In this document: piece after piece, positions 41,838 through 51,900 of the stretch | How the letters are laid out: each line of letters begins with the position of its first letter | Position numbering within the stretch: position 1 is the stretch's first letter | Assembly (NCBI GenBank): GCA_964502145.1 | Contig: CAZCVI010000009.1 | Coordinates: 62,001 to 126,000 of the forward strand | Length of the DNA: 64,000 nucleotides | Direction of reading: 5' to 3' | Source: CAZCVI01 sp964502145 | GTDB taxonomy: Bacteria > Acidobacteriota > Aminicenantia > UBA2199 | The notes under the pieces: model-generated | Databases searched by the model: none | Told to the model about the DNA's origin: nothing | Seen by the model: only the letters and a program-made list of their open reading frames with translations | Made by a program: the position numbers and the translations under genes

Positions 41838-44156
41838 TTAACTCCCCGGATTTTCTTCTTTAATACATCTAAAACCTTCTTCATCTTCATCCCTCCCCAA
41901 ACGATTTTTACTGATCTTTAAATCTTCTTTTGAAGAAAAAAAGCTTCCCCCTTTTAATATATTCCCTTTCACCCACTCCCAAACATTGCCGGCCATATTA
42001 ACGACATTAAAAGGAGAGGCAAAGGCCTCGAAACTTTTAACGGGTGCGGTGCCGCTGTACCCGTCTTTTTCCACGGATTCTTCGAGGGAGTCAAAGTTGG
42101 CACGCCAGATCCCCCCGGCGTCAGGCAACTCTTCACCCCAGGGATACGTGGTATCTCCTTTCCCAGCGACATATTCCCATTCCTCAAGCCTGGGCAAACG
42201 GAACCCATATTGCTTGTTGTACTTTTCAGCCTCAGCATACCACACAACAACGGGGAACTCGTCCTCATTGCGGATGAATTTACTGTTTTTTTTGGTTGGT
42301 CGGCTGATATTTAGGGCTTTCAGGAACCGCCGGTATTGTGCATTGGATACTTCATACTTATCGATCCAGAAATTTTTCTCCGGGATATACATCATGTGAT
42401 GGAAATTACGATCCTCACCGAAGGTGTATTCATAATATCCCTTTTTATTTTTAACAATGGCACCGTCCCAGTACTTTTCGGGGGGTAAGCGGCGTTCTGT
42501 CCTGGTTAATTGTTCTTTTAGCTGGTTGAGATAAATAGAATCGGGGTAGTTGCGTTTAAAATCGAGATAAGCATTCAGAGTCACGGTGTCTTTGATATTT
42601 TGGTAAATCGTTTTGCCGTTTTGTTTTTCAAAATCCCGGCGTTTTTGTTCCAGGGTTTGTGCCAGTTGTTTAATTTCCTCGTTCTCCGGCCCCATTAATG
42701 CGCTGGCTTTTTTTAATTGAAGGGAAGCGGCCTCGTAATCATTGGCATTGATTTGCAGGGCGGCGGCGTCGATAGCAACACGGAATTCCTGTTGGGTCCG
42801 AATGGTTGTATCGAGTGTTTCCATGGTTTTAGCCAGGTTCTTCAGTATCTCTTTGCCCATGGGGTCCTTTTCCATATCGCGATAGCTATAGCGGAATTGG
42901 CGGCATCTTTTTTGTTTTTCAATGTCTTGGGCTTGGCTGGCCAGGAATAAACCAAGCTCAGCATATGTTTTTTGCATCTCCGCCAGACGCACGGGTCCTG
43001 GTTGCGATTCGGAAAGGGGGTCCACCTGGGAATTTTTTTTGTCAGGGGGCAGGGGCGGAGTAGTGATAGGGTGACCCTGGGTCTTTGCTATTTTTATATC
43101 TGGCGCGAATTCTTTTCCAACTCTTTTCCCAGAATCACCTGAAAAGGGTTGGAAGATCAAGGTGGCACCGATCAGGATACATATCAAAATGCTGGCATAC
43201 ACTGCCCAAAGTGGTAAGCGTCGTTTCACAGAGCGGGGAATTTTTTTGATGACGTGAATTTCCCGCAAAGCTTCCCTGAATTCGAGGGCGGATTTATAGC
43301 GATGGGTTGGAGCTTTGGCCATGGCAGTGGCCAGGATTAGGTCGGTTCCGGGTGGTAAGACTGGATTTTTAGCACACACGGAGGGCACAGGTTGACTGCG
43401 GTGGGCATTCATCACCTCGATAAAATTCCCTCCTTTAAAGGGGGTATCCCCGGTCAGCATTTCAAACAACACGACGCCAAAGGAATAAATATCCAGGGCA
43501 GGCCCTACATTACTACTGTCCAGAAATTGTTCGGGAGCCATATAGGCGGGGGAACCGAGGAGGGCACCGGTGGTAGTTAACTTGGTGCCGCCAACAATGT
43601 CCTTGGCAATACCAAAATCAATGATAACGGCTTCACCGGTAGCTTCGCGGATCATGATGTTAGAGGCTTTGATGTCCCGGTGGATAATATTGCAGCTATG
43701 CATGGCTTCCAATGCTTCCAAGACGTTATTGGAGATATCTATGGCCTGACTAATATCTATAGGGGCGTTATGCTTGATGAATTCAGCGAGATTCTCGCCC
43801 CGGATATAACTCATGATAAAATAGGGTATTTCGATATCCTCTATGGGATCGGCCAGAACGCCCGTATCGTAGATTTCAACAATACTGGGATGATTGATTT
43901 TCTCATAAAGCCGGGCTTCAGAAATAAAACGCCGTTTGATTTCATTGAATTTGGGTTTCACATCGGAGAGATTTTGTTTCTTTAATCGTTGCAACAGATA
44001 GTGATAATCGAGTATTTTTAAGGCCCGGTCCTCGCCAGTGGGGGTATATTTCATCAGGTAGACATTGGAATATTCACCGCCCCCCAAGTGTTTGGTGAGT
44101 TTATAGCTACCGCTTAATTCATGCAAAATGGCATCTAAAATAGTATCCTTCTCCAC
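41838..44156 (-). CDS. Ser/Thr protein kinase with transmembrane helix and FGE-sulfatase-like C-terminal domain
   Basis: 772 residues. N-terminal Hanks-type kinase: LGGGEYSNVYL, Lys47 in ALKIL, HRDIKASNIM catalytic loop, IIDFGIAKD, and the activation/APE region GSPAYMAPEQF. A transmembrane helix at ~315-340 (LPLWAVYASILICILIGATL) is followed by a ~200-residue coiled, helical extracytoplasmic stalk. The C-terminus is a formylglycine-generating-enzyme-like domain (~590-765: FWIDKYEVSNAQYRRFL, FRLPRLEEWEYVAGKGD, NMAGNVWEW, ILKGGSFF). In such fusions this C-type-lectin-like domain is usually a sensor rather than an active FGE. Operon with the Calx-beta protein downstream. Confidence 0.9.
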   Translation of the reverse strand: MEKDTILDAILHELSGSYKLTKHLGGGEYSNVYLMKYTPTGEDRALKILDYHYLLQRLKKQNLSDVKPKFNEIKRRFISEARLYEKINHPSIVEIYDTGVLADPIEDIEIPYFIMSYIRGENLAEFIKHNAPIDISQAIDISNNVLEALEAMHSCNIIHRDIKASNIMIREATGEAVIIDFGIAKDIVGGTKLTTTGALLGSPAYMAPEQFLDSSNVGPALDIYSFGVVLFEMLTGDTPFKGGNFIEVMNAHRSQPVPSVCAKNPVLPPGTDLILATAMAKAPTHRYKSALEFREALREIHVIKKIPRSVKRRLPLWAVYASILICILIGATLIFQPFSGDSGKRVGKEFAPDIKIAKTQGHPITTPPLPPDKKNSQVDPLSESQPGPVRLAEMQKTYAELGLFLASQAQDIEKQKRCRQFRYSYRDMEKDPMGKEILKNLAKTMETLDTTIRTQQEFRVAIDAAALQINANDYEAASLQLKKASALMGPENEEIKQLAQTLEQKRRDFEKQNGKTIYQNIKDTVTLNAYLDFKRNYPDSIYLNQLKEQLTRTERRLPPEKYWDGAIVKNKKGYYEYTFGEDRNFHHMMYIPEKNFWIDKYEVSNAQYRRFLKALNISRPTKKNSKFIRNEDEFPVVVWYAEAEKYNKQYGFRLPRLEEWEYVAGKGDTTYPWGEELPDAGGIWRANFDSLEESVEKDGYSGTAPVKSFEAFASPFNVVNMAGNVWEWVKGNILKGGSFFSSKEDLKISKNRLGRDEDEEGFRCIKEENPGS

Positions 44157-44188
44157 AGTCGTTTTATTACTCCAGCACGTAATATTGA

Positions 44189-44217
44189 ATTTTAAGACAT
44201 TGTCCAGTTTTTTTCAA
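44189..44217 (-). promoter_or_regulatory. Sigma-70-like promoter of the kinase/Calx-beta operon
   Basis: Minus strand TTGAAA (44212-44217), 17 bp, TAAAAT (44189-44194), 33 bp before the kinase ATG. Confidence 0.5.
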
Positions 44218-44269
44218 GTAGGTAAGGGTAAAAATAAATAAATCCCAACGTTTTGTTATTATATTATTA

Positions 44270-45724
44270 CTATTCGGGGTCCTTCATTTTGCTACGCAGG
44301 GCGCTACGGGTAAGTCCCAGATATTGGGCGGTTTTTGTTTTATTGCCGTCAAACCGTTGCAATACCTTTTGCACGATCTCATCCTCCAGAGCTTTAAGAT
44401 CGAGTTTATCGGGTGGTAATTTGATTTTCCCTGGTTCCAACACGCAGGTTTCCACCATCATGGGTTCCATCGGGTTATGTCCGGAGCTTAAAAACTGGAG
44501 GTGTTCAGGCCGGATTTCGAAATCATCATAGAGCAGAATCACGCGTTCGATAGTATTTTGAAGTTGGCGAATATTTCCGGGCCAGGGAAACTGTTCGAGG
44601 GTGGTGATGGTCTCGCGGTGCAAGAAGCGGAATTTACGGTTCTTTTTTTCTGCATACTTGAAAAGAAACAACTGGGCAAGGGGTGCGATGGCTTCTTTAC
44701 GTTCGCGTAGGGGCGGCACAAACACGTAACCGACATTCATGCGATAATAGAGGTCCTCGCGGAAGCGTCCTTCCTTGACTTTTTGGCTCAAGTCCTGGTT
44801 GGTGGCGCACACCACACGGATATCAAGGTTGATCTTCTTTAAGCCACCGACGCGGTAGATGGCTCTTTCTTCAAGTACGCGGAGTAATTTGGGTTGGATT
44901 TCCAAGGGTAGATCGCCGATTTCATCTAAAAATATGGTGCCGCCTTGGGCAAGTTCGAATTTACCGATCGCACCTTTCTTTTTGGCGTCGGTGAATGCGC
45001 CTTCCTCGTAGCCGAACAATTCTGTTTCAAAAAGATTGCCGGGAATAGCGGAGCAGTTGATAGAAATAAAAGGGGTGGTGATATCACCATTGCCATAGTG
45101 GATCATGCGGGCTACGACTTCTTTGCCAGTGCCGGTTTCACCTTCAATGAGTATGGGAATAGCGCGGTCCTGGTGTAGTTTGACCACAAGGTCGCGGATT
45201 TCGCGCATCTTGGCCGAATAAATCCCGATGTCTCCCAGCCCAACGATTTTACTATAGGCGCTCTGGATGCGCTCATATTTTTCGCGTACCTCGGTGGTGG
45301 CTTGATAGAGTTTTTGGTCGAAGTGTTTTTTCAGGTCGGTATTTTCTTTGAGCAGGGAGATATGTTCTTGGACGCGGAGAACTATGGAAGCCAATTCTTC
45401 GACATCAATGGGTTTGAGCAAATAATCATAGGCCCCGGCGCGCATGGCCTGGATGGCAGAATCCATGTTCCCATAACCGGTAATCAATACTATATCGGTA
45501 AAGCGACTTTGCGGCAATCCAGTGATATAGCGGGAGAGTTCGATACCGTTAATGCCGGGCAGACGAATATCAGAAATGACAAGGGGAAAAGGATTGTCCT
45601 GATATAATTTTAATGCCTCGCTACCATTATCACAACGTGTGACATCATGGCCCAACTGGTGGGTTAAAAAACCGTATATGGCTTGCAAACTGAGTTCTTC
45701 ATCATCAATTAACAAAATTCTCAT
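44270..45724 (-). CDS. NtrC-family sigma-54-dependent response regulator
   Basis: 484 residues. Receiver (LLIDDEELSLQAIYGFL, acceptor Asp in VISDIRLPGINGIEL), AAA+ domain (Walker A GETGTGKEVV, Walker B GGTIFLDEIGDLP, sensor RLPFPWPGN-type FPWPGNIRQLQ), and a C-terminal Fis-type helix-turn-helix (KTAQYLGLTRSALRSKMKD). The sigma-54 contact loop reads GAFTDA instead of GAFTGA; this variant is known from a minority of family members and may alter activation. It follows and overlaps the histidine kinase gene by 20 bases. Target promoters are unknown. Confidence 0.93.
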   Translation of the reverse strand: MRILLIDDEELSLQAIYGFLTHQLGHDVTRCDNGSEALKLYQDNPFPLVISDIRLPGINGIELSRYITGLPQSRFTDIVLITGYGNMDSAIQAMRAGAYDYLLKPIDVEELASIVLRVQEHISLLKENTDLKKHFDQKLYQATTEVREKYERIQSAYSKIVGLGDIGIYSAKMREIRDLVVKLHQDRAIPILIEGETGTGKEVVARMIHYGNGDITTPFISINCSAIPGNLFETELFGYEEGAFTDAKKKGAIGKFELAQGGTIFLDEIGDLPLEIQPKLLRVLEERAIYRVGGLKKINLDIRVVCATNQDLSQKVKEGRFREDLYYRMNVGYVFVPPLRERKEAIAPLAQLFLFKYAEKKNRKFRFLHRETITTLEQFPWPGNIRQLQNTIERVILLYDDFEIRPEHLQFLSSGHNPMEPMMVETCVLEPGKIKLPPDKLDLKALEDEIVQKVLQRFDGNKTKTAQYLGLTRSALRSKMKDPE

Positions 45725-47789
45725 GGCTGGTATCCTTGGTTACTGGACTAACTGGACCTATAACTGGAGCTTTTTTTGTGTCATGTTTGGGGGGATTATT
45801 TTTTGCATAGAGGGGGAATCTTAAGGTGAAGCGGGCGCCGACGATGTTATCATCGACTTTCTGGTTGGCGGCATGGATTGTACCGTTGTAACGGTCCACA
45901 TATTGCTTGACAATAGCGAGTCCCAAACCCATGCCCTCGCCACCACTGTTGGTGGAAAAGAAGGGGTCCCAGAGTTTTTCAATACTTTCATGGGGGAGTC
46001 CGGGGCCGTTGTCGCAAATGACCAAGACGACGTGGTCGTTGTCCATGGACGTAATCAGTTCGATCTTTTTTTGAACCTGTTTTTTTCCTTTTAGGGCATT
46101 AGCAGCATTAACCACGATGTTAACAATAATTTGTTCGAAATGAATCAGGTTCCCCTGTACCATCAAGGGGTTGGTTGAGGTGCTTAAATATTCTTGGATT
46201 CCGTGGTCATGGAGTTGCTGGTGAATAAGGGAGAGGGCATTGGCCACGGCGACATTAATATCTACAGCGACGATGGCAGGAGAATCGGGGACGACCCAGA
46301 AGGCGCGCATGTTCTGGATAATTTCCACGATCCGTTTAACGGATTTAGAGATGAGGTTTAATTGCTCAATAAAGGGTTCGGGGAGTGCGTTGGGGTTTCG
46401 TTTTTGCCAGTATTGGATACTGTCAGCGGTCACTTTAATAGCATTGAGGGGTTGGTTGATCTCGTGGGTAATACCGGCGGCCATCACGCCGATAGAAGCA
46501 AGTCTGGCAGATTGTTCCACTTGTTTGATGGCGGAAATCTGTTTTTTTTCCGCTATTTCTCGGGCCTGACACTCTGTTTCCAATGCTTGTTGCGCCAGTT
46601 TATGTTCTTCGATTTCGAGGTTTAATTTGCGGTTGGTTTCGCGAAGTTCAGCGGTGGCTTCATGAACGGTTTCTTCAAGGTGTTTACGATACTGTCGTAA
46701 CTCGGTTTCGGCGCGTTTGTGAAAGAAAATCATCAAAAAGGTAACCAGTCCCATAAACACAAGCAGCATAAAAACAATCTTTTTTTTCTGCCGATTCACG
46801 GCATTAAAAGTGTTGGAAATGTCTTTCAGTATAAAAACACCGCCTACTTTGCGACCCATGGCATCATAAAAGGGAAACACGCCCCGGACAAAGCGTGTGT
46901 CCCCCACGGAGATCATGCCCAGCACCAACCCTTCGTCAGGGATAGTGGATAGATTATCCAGATTCTTTTGCAATAATTCGGTCTGGGAAGCGATACTGGT
47001 GGAGGTGACCAGCAGGTGATGGGTCATATCGTCCCAGTTGTCCCGCGCCCCTTTTACAGTGACCACGGACATCCAGTCAGCGCGATTGAGATATTTTTTT
47101 TCGATCAACAAGCCGTATTCGTGCCCGGTTTGTTTCTTTAAGTGCCTGAAGAGGTATGCCATTTCAACTCCCAGTTCAATATAACCGATGAGTTGAGTTT
47201 TGTGGTAAAAGGGATGGACGGCACGTAAGGCCAGGGCGGTTTTACCCAGTTCGCTACCAGTAGCCAGTTGCCCGGTACTGATACACTTTTGCAAGGTAAA
47301 CCGCATGTTTTTATCATTGCGGAAGCCAGGGTTATGAACGCGTAAAAAACAGGTTTGGTCTGGTTCGGGAGTAATAAAATACCAGTGGGTAATCCCATTT
47401 TGTAACTTGAGATGTTGATAGATAGGCCGGGTGAATTGATACAACTGCTCGCCATCCCGCATATAAAACAACTCGCCAATAGTCTGATTGGACACCAAAC
47501 CTTCCAAAGTAGCGGACAACATGTTAACGGTGTTCCGTTCAAGTTCTTTAAATGCGACGGCGGAATTTTCGATGGTGTTCCGGGTCATAAAATCGACGTT
47601 GCTGGTATTGGATATGTTAAATATAATTAAAACACCGGTAACGCTTATGCCTGCAAGACCAAGAATAAAAAAAATGGCCCGGTAAACAAAAACGAAACGC
47701 CTGAGCTTCTTATTACGACTTGTATTATACGTTTCCTCTATTAAACTTTTCACGCTATATATAATAAGGAAACGGACGACGATTGTCAA
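45705..47789 (-). CDS. Sensor histidine kinase with double-Cache-type periplasmic domain
   Basis: 694 residues from a TTG at 47789; the start is uncertain, and a GTG at 47753 is also possible. Transmembrane helices at ~33-57 and ~343-362 flank a ~290-residue sensor resembling dCache_3 (HWYFITPEPDQTCFLRVHNP, YIELGVEMAYLFRHLK, FVRGVFPFYDAMGRKVGG). A coiled-coil linker follows. HisKA holds GVMAAGITHEINQPLNAIKV with the phospho-His, and the ATPase domain has VVNAANAL, CDNGPGLP and GEGMGLGLAIVKQYV. No receiver. Its partner is the overlapping NtrC-type regulator; the HEINQPLN class typically pairs with sigma-54 activators. Confidence 0.9.
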   Translation of the reverse strand: MTIVVRFLIIYSVKSLIEETYNTSRNKKLRRFVFVYRAIFFILGLAGISVTGVLIIFNISNTSNVDFMTRNTIENSAVAFKELERNTVNMLSATLEGLVSNQTIGELFYMRDGEQLYQFTRPIYQHLKLQNGITHWYFITPEPDQTCFLRVHNPGFRNDKNMRFTLQKCISTGQLATGSELGKTALALRAVHPFYHKTQLIGYIELGVEMAYLFRHLKKQTGHEYGLLIEKKYLNRADWMSVVTVKGARDNWDDMTHHLLVTSTSIASQTELLQKNLDNLSTIPDEGLVLGMISVGDTRFVRGVFPFYDAMGRKVGGVFILKDISNTFNAVNRQKKKIVFMLLVFMGLVTFLMIFFHKRAETELRQYRKHLEETVHEATAELRETNRKLNLEIEEHKLAQQALETECQAREIAEKKQISAIKQVEQSARLASIGVMAAGITHEINQPLNAIKVTADSIQYWQKRNPNALPEPFIEQLNLISKSVKRIVEIIQNMRAFWVVPDSPAIVAVDINVAVANALSLIHQQLHDHGIQEYLSTSTNPLMVQGNLIHFEQIIVNIVVNAANALKGKKQVQKKIELITSMDNDHVVLVICDNGPGLPHESIEKLWDPFFSTNSGGEGMGLGLAIVKQYVDRYNGTIHAANQKVDDNIVGARFTLRFPLYAKNNPPKHDTKKAPVIGPVSPVTKDTSHENFVN

Positions 47790-47800
47790 CCTTTTTTCTT

Positions 47801-47969
47801 AACCTAAATTCACCGCCAAGTTTCAGAAAAAACTGGACTATCTGGACATACTGGACATTCTGGACTTACTGGACTTCACAAAAGCTTTGATTTTTCCAGC
47901 TTGTCCAGTATGTCCAGCGTGCCACGGTTATCTGTGGCTCTTTTAAAAATGATGGTGAATCCAGGTTAA
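47801..47969. repeat. Palindromic repeat of 9-bp TGGACNNNN units, copy 3 (most complete)
   Basis: Outer end AACCTAAATTCACCGCC, left arm of five ACTGGACTATCTGGACAT-type units, loop, right arm of TTGTCCAGTATGTCCAG, and outer end GGTGAATCCAGGTT, complementary to the left end. It shows best that the family has both an inner 9-bp-periodic stem and outer inverted ends. Confidence 0.85.
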
Positions 47970-48004
47970 CTGGGGGAAAAATAGCGGGTGGGCCACATGA
48001 CCGA

Positions 48005-48754
48005 CCCCGCCATCCACGCTATTCATGAATCAGTCTAACCCAAGACCTCACCTTCCCCCCTATTTGGTCATCAGAGCGCCACAAATAACCAACGATCACA
48101 CTATTTGGCAAAAAAACGCCGTCATAGGTCAATGATGGCCTAAAAATGCTCTCGTTTCACTAAAAATGGTGAGCAATGACCAAAATGGACCGATTTTTTC
48201 AGCAAATGAACCCATTTTCAGATAAAAGGTCATCCATTGACCAAAAAACATCATCAGAGTCCAAAAAACTCCTCACTTCTCCTCAAACTGTCAATGGTGC
48301 AGAAAATTACTCAATCAATTGAGAAAATTACTGTTATGTTCGAGAATTTTTCAATAATATTACAGTAATTTTCTATTATATTTGAGAAAATTACTTGAAT
48401 CACAAAGTAAATTACTGAATCATTCGAGTTATTTTCTTACTGATTTGAGAAAATTACTGCAACCCTAGCCTTATATCGTCATGGATGACGTGATGGCTGA
48501 AAATGGCACGCTTTTTTGTTATTTATGGCATGAATAGGTCTATTTATCACCGTTATTACTGGCGAATTCAGAAATTTCCGAATCCGTGACCTGCCTACGA
48601 CAAAATTGCCGATCAATATTCAACTATTTGCTTCTATCGCTTAAAAACCACTTTATTCATGCTCTTGCGACCCACCAGGGGCAATGGGCAGCACCAAGAT
48701 GAAATTATGCCCTAAGTGGGCGAATTTTCCCCAATAACGGTCATTCTTCATTTT
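48005..48754 (-). repeat. Element B: 750-bp non-coding dispersed repeat, inverted copy of element A
   Basis: Reverse complement of 9073-9821 throughout, about four positions in five, with very few small gaps. The conserved parts include GTGGGTCGCAAGAGCATGAA, the run around CCGTTATTACTGG, the 21-bp array and TATTCATGAATC near the end. It has no coding frame of note. It sits between the histidine kinase and the subtilase, flanked by palindromic repeat copy 3, and lacks the 51-bp inverted ends that bracket element A. Confidence 0.85.
48301..48458 (-). repeat. Eight-unit array with 21-bp period inside element B
   Basis: 158 bases with eight AGTAATTTTCT/AGAAAATTACT-type motifs, every step exactly 21 bp; copy A lacks one base in its second unit. 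The inverted fifth unit (ACAGTAATTTTCT on the plus strand, within 48361-48380) is conserved in both copies. Confidence 0.85.
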
Positions 48755-48945
48755 CTCAGAAATATCACTCTATTTAAATATAAAGCCTTTATTCTCAGCA
48801 TCTTTTCTCCATTATGAAAGTATGCCATAAAAAGAGCAGAGGAAAAAGCAAAAGAGCCTCCCTAAATTCACTCCCAATACTTTAAATGACTATTAAACAA
48901 TATGGGAAGAATGGGAGAGCGGGGGATAGGCAGCGCCCCAAAGAG

Positions 48946-48975
48946 CACTAGGATCAACTCCCGTTGATCCTAGTG
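48946..48975 (-). terminator. Perfect hairpin downstream of the subtilase gene
   Basis: CACTAGGATCAAC and its exact complement GTTGATCCTAGTG around a 4-base loop, 22 bases beyond the stop at 48998. The minus-strand tail CTCTTTGG is only weakly T-rich, so it may be a Rho-assisted terminator or mRNA 3' stabiliser. Confidence 0.6.
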
Positions 48976-48997
48976 TCTTTAGGATTGTATTACTGTT

Positions 48998-51900
48998 TTA
49001 TTTAAACTTCGGTGTTATTTTTATTTCTACAACTACTTTTTGTGGCGTATCGTGGGTACTTTCACGGATAAACTCCAGGCGATACTTGCCCAGAAAGCCA
49101 GCACCGGGTTGCCAATAAAAGATTCCCCGCTGACTATCCAAGGTAGAACCTATAGGTAATGAAGACAACGCAGTCACACTGACCACACTACCTTCAACCG
49201 GGGCAAAATGCATCTCCACCCGTTCCAACTCTTTGATTTCCGTGGTTACCACACCATCCACATCCGGGGCAATGGGTTTTAATTCCGTATCCTGACGATA
49301 ACCCCGGCTCACTCTCACCGGCGTGACAGAATCGACGGGAAAAAGAGACATATCCCGCTCAACAGTGGATTCACCCGAATGAGAATTCATCTGAGTGACA
49401 GCAGTATCGCTTCGGCCATGAATGTTTTGAATAGTGAAATAGCGACTACCAATACCATCTGAATCCCCACCACTATCTGTAGCTGTCCACTGGATGGTGT
49501 GAATCCCGTTCTTATACGTCGTGGTATTCAACGTGCGCACGCCAACTGCACCATTGCTGTTGGCATAACCGGGGAAAAGGGTTGCTATATCTGACCGATA
49601 GAGATTGTAAGTGGGATGACCCAGATTGACACCGTCTACCCAAACATCAATTTTGGAACCATTGGTAGCTATGGAATGGGGTTGCGGGGTTAACACCCAG
49701 CCCCAGTTGGCAAAACTGGAACCTGCCGCTGTTCCACCCTGGGCAGGAGTATCCAGCGCACCAAAGGGTTTGACTGCACTGTTATTGGTCAGGTTTATGG
49801 TCTTGGAACCGAGTGAAACCTGATTGCCCTCAGCATCGGTAGCCACGGCATACAATGTATAATACCCATTCCCACCACCGGGTAAGAAGTAGGTCAGAAG
49901 CATGTACCCCCAACCGGCTTTATAACTCTTCGGATGAGTGGGATAAGCAGCGGCGACATCGGGTCGCGAACCTTCCACAAAAACGGCATCGCCAACATAA
50001 TCTGGGCCATTGTATATCTTCACACTGACAACTTCAATATCATCCAAGGCCCATCCAGTCACGGGAATACTGCCATTACCAGTAGAACCATCCAGCGGGG
50101 TGGCAAATTCACCAAAAGGCACGGTATTTACGCCCCAGTTAGACACGGTCAGGTCAACGGAAATAGTTCGCGGGGTATTAGAGGCCCCGGAAGCACTCAC
50201 GGTGATTTTACCACTATAACTTCCCGCTGCCAAACCAGTCGGATTGGCTGTTACGGTCAGTACTCCAGACTGCGAGCCAGACGCGGGACTGACACTCAAC
50301 CAGGAGGAATCAGACACGGTAGTCCACGTTAATGTACCAGCACCACTGTTGTCGATCAATATGGTTTGCGCGGTAGTCACAGTATTGTCGACACGGGCAC
50401 CAAAATTAAGCTGGGTGCGACCCAGATTGATTTTCGGCGGGGTGGATGAGATAATACTGAACACGGCGTTGGAAGTATCCGTGGGACTGCTATCAGAAGC
50501 CTCGCTGACCCTCACCAAACAGGTCGAGGACGTGGTGGCGGGCAGGGTCCAGGGATGGGTAGCATCATTGGGGGTACTGGCCACGATTACTGTCCAATTG
50601 CTGCCATTGTTGGTGGAATATTCGATTTTTACGTTCCCCACGGCATTGGTCGTGCTCCAGGTAATATTGTGGGCAGAGCTTGTCACCCAGCTCTCACCGC
50701 CATTGGGAGAGGTCACGGCAATGGTGGGTGTAGTGGACGTGATAATTGAAAAAACAGCATTCGAAGCATCGCTGGGACTTCCATCGGAAGCTTCACTGAT
50801 CTTGATTTTGCATTGGGCTGATGCGGAATTGGGCACAGTCCAGGTAAAGGAACCATCATTGGATGTGGATGAAGTCACTGTAGACCAACTACTGCCGTTA
50901 TTGCTGGAGTATTGGATTTTAACATTGCCCACGGTGCCACTGCTCGTCCAGGTAATATTTCGGGAAGAGTTTATCGTCCAACTCTCCGCACCATTCGGTG
51001 CAGTCACGGTGATGGAACTGGACCCACCCAATAATTGGGTGATAGCCGCGCCCACATCAATTCGGGGCACAGTTCCAGTGCCACAAACGCTGCTGACCGC
51101 TTTGCCAGTACTACGTAACGCATTGTAAATATCCGTGACACTCGCGGAAGATTTGGCTTGCCTCAGTAACGCCCAGGCACCCGTGACATGGGGGGTGGCC
51201 ATGGAGGTTCCGTCCCACGATTTATAGCTGGAATTGCTTTCGCCGATGGAGGAATAAACGGAAACGCCCGGCGCGAACAGTTCGGTCAGGGTGCGGTGCC
51301 AGTTATTAAAAGAGGCTTCAGAATCGCTGTCTGTCGTGGCCCCTACGGCCACCGCCGAAGAGATACAGCTAGGAGAACCGACATAACCACAGTACCCGTT
51401 ATTACCGGTGGCAATACAGGTGGCGATATTAGCCGATTTCAGATTATCAATGGCCGCTTTCTGAATGGCGCTATCGCAATAGGCGCTATAAGAACCCCCG
51501 CCTAAACTCATATTAACCGCGCCAATACTGTAGGAACCACGCAACGTATAGATATATTCCAAACCGGCTACCTGATCTGAATTATAGGACATGACGCACA
51601 GGTCACCATCGCAATCTTCGGTACCAAAACGGGAGAATACCTGTACGGCGATAATATTGCTGTTTTTAGCCACGCCAGTTAAGCTGCCATAGTTCCCAGT
51701 GGCAATACCAGCTACATGGGTACCATGATCATAACCATCGTATGAACTTTCATAATGCGCGGCAGACCCGGTGCCAGTCATGGATGTACTGCCGTTAGGG
51801 CAATCGCTAAGAGCTGAAAAACAGGCTTCCTTGATCGTTTTTCCGGTGAAAAACTGGTGCGTGCGCAAGATGCCCGTGTCCAAAATAGCCACATACCAAC

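Noticed and set aside
41831..41890. ATG 41890 as start of the Calx-beta protein
   Set aside because: It would overlap the kinase gene by 53 bases and bury the signal peptide; GTG 41830 gives a normal signal sequence.
50244..51128. 294-codon plus-strand ORF
   Set aside because: It is antisense to the repetitive beta domains of the subtilase, whose catalytic motifs and module order are unmistakable on the minus strand.
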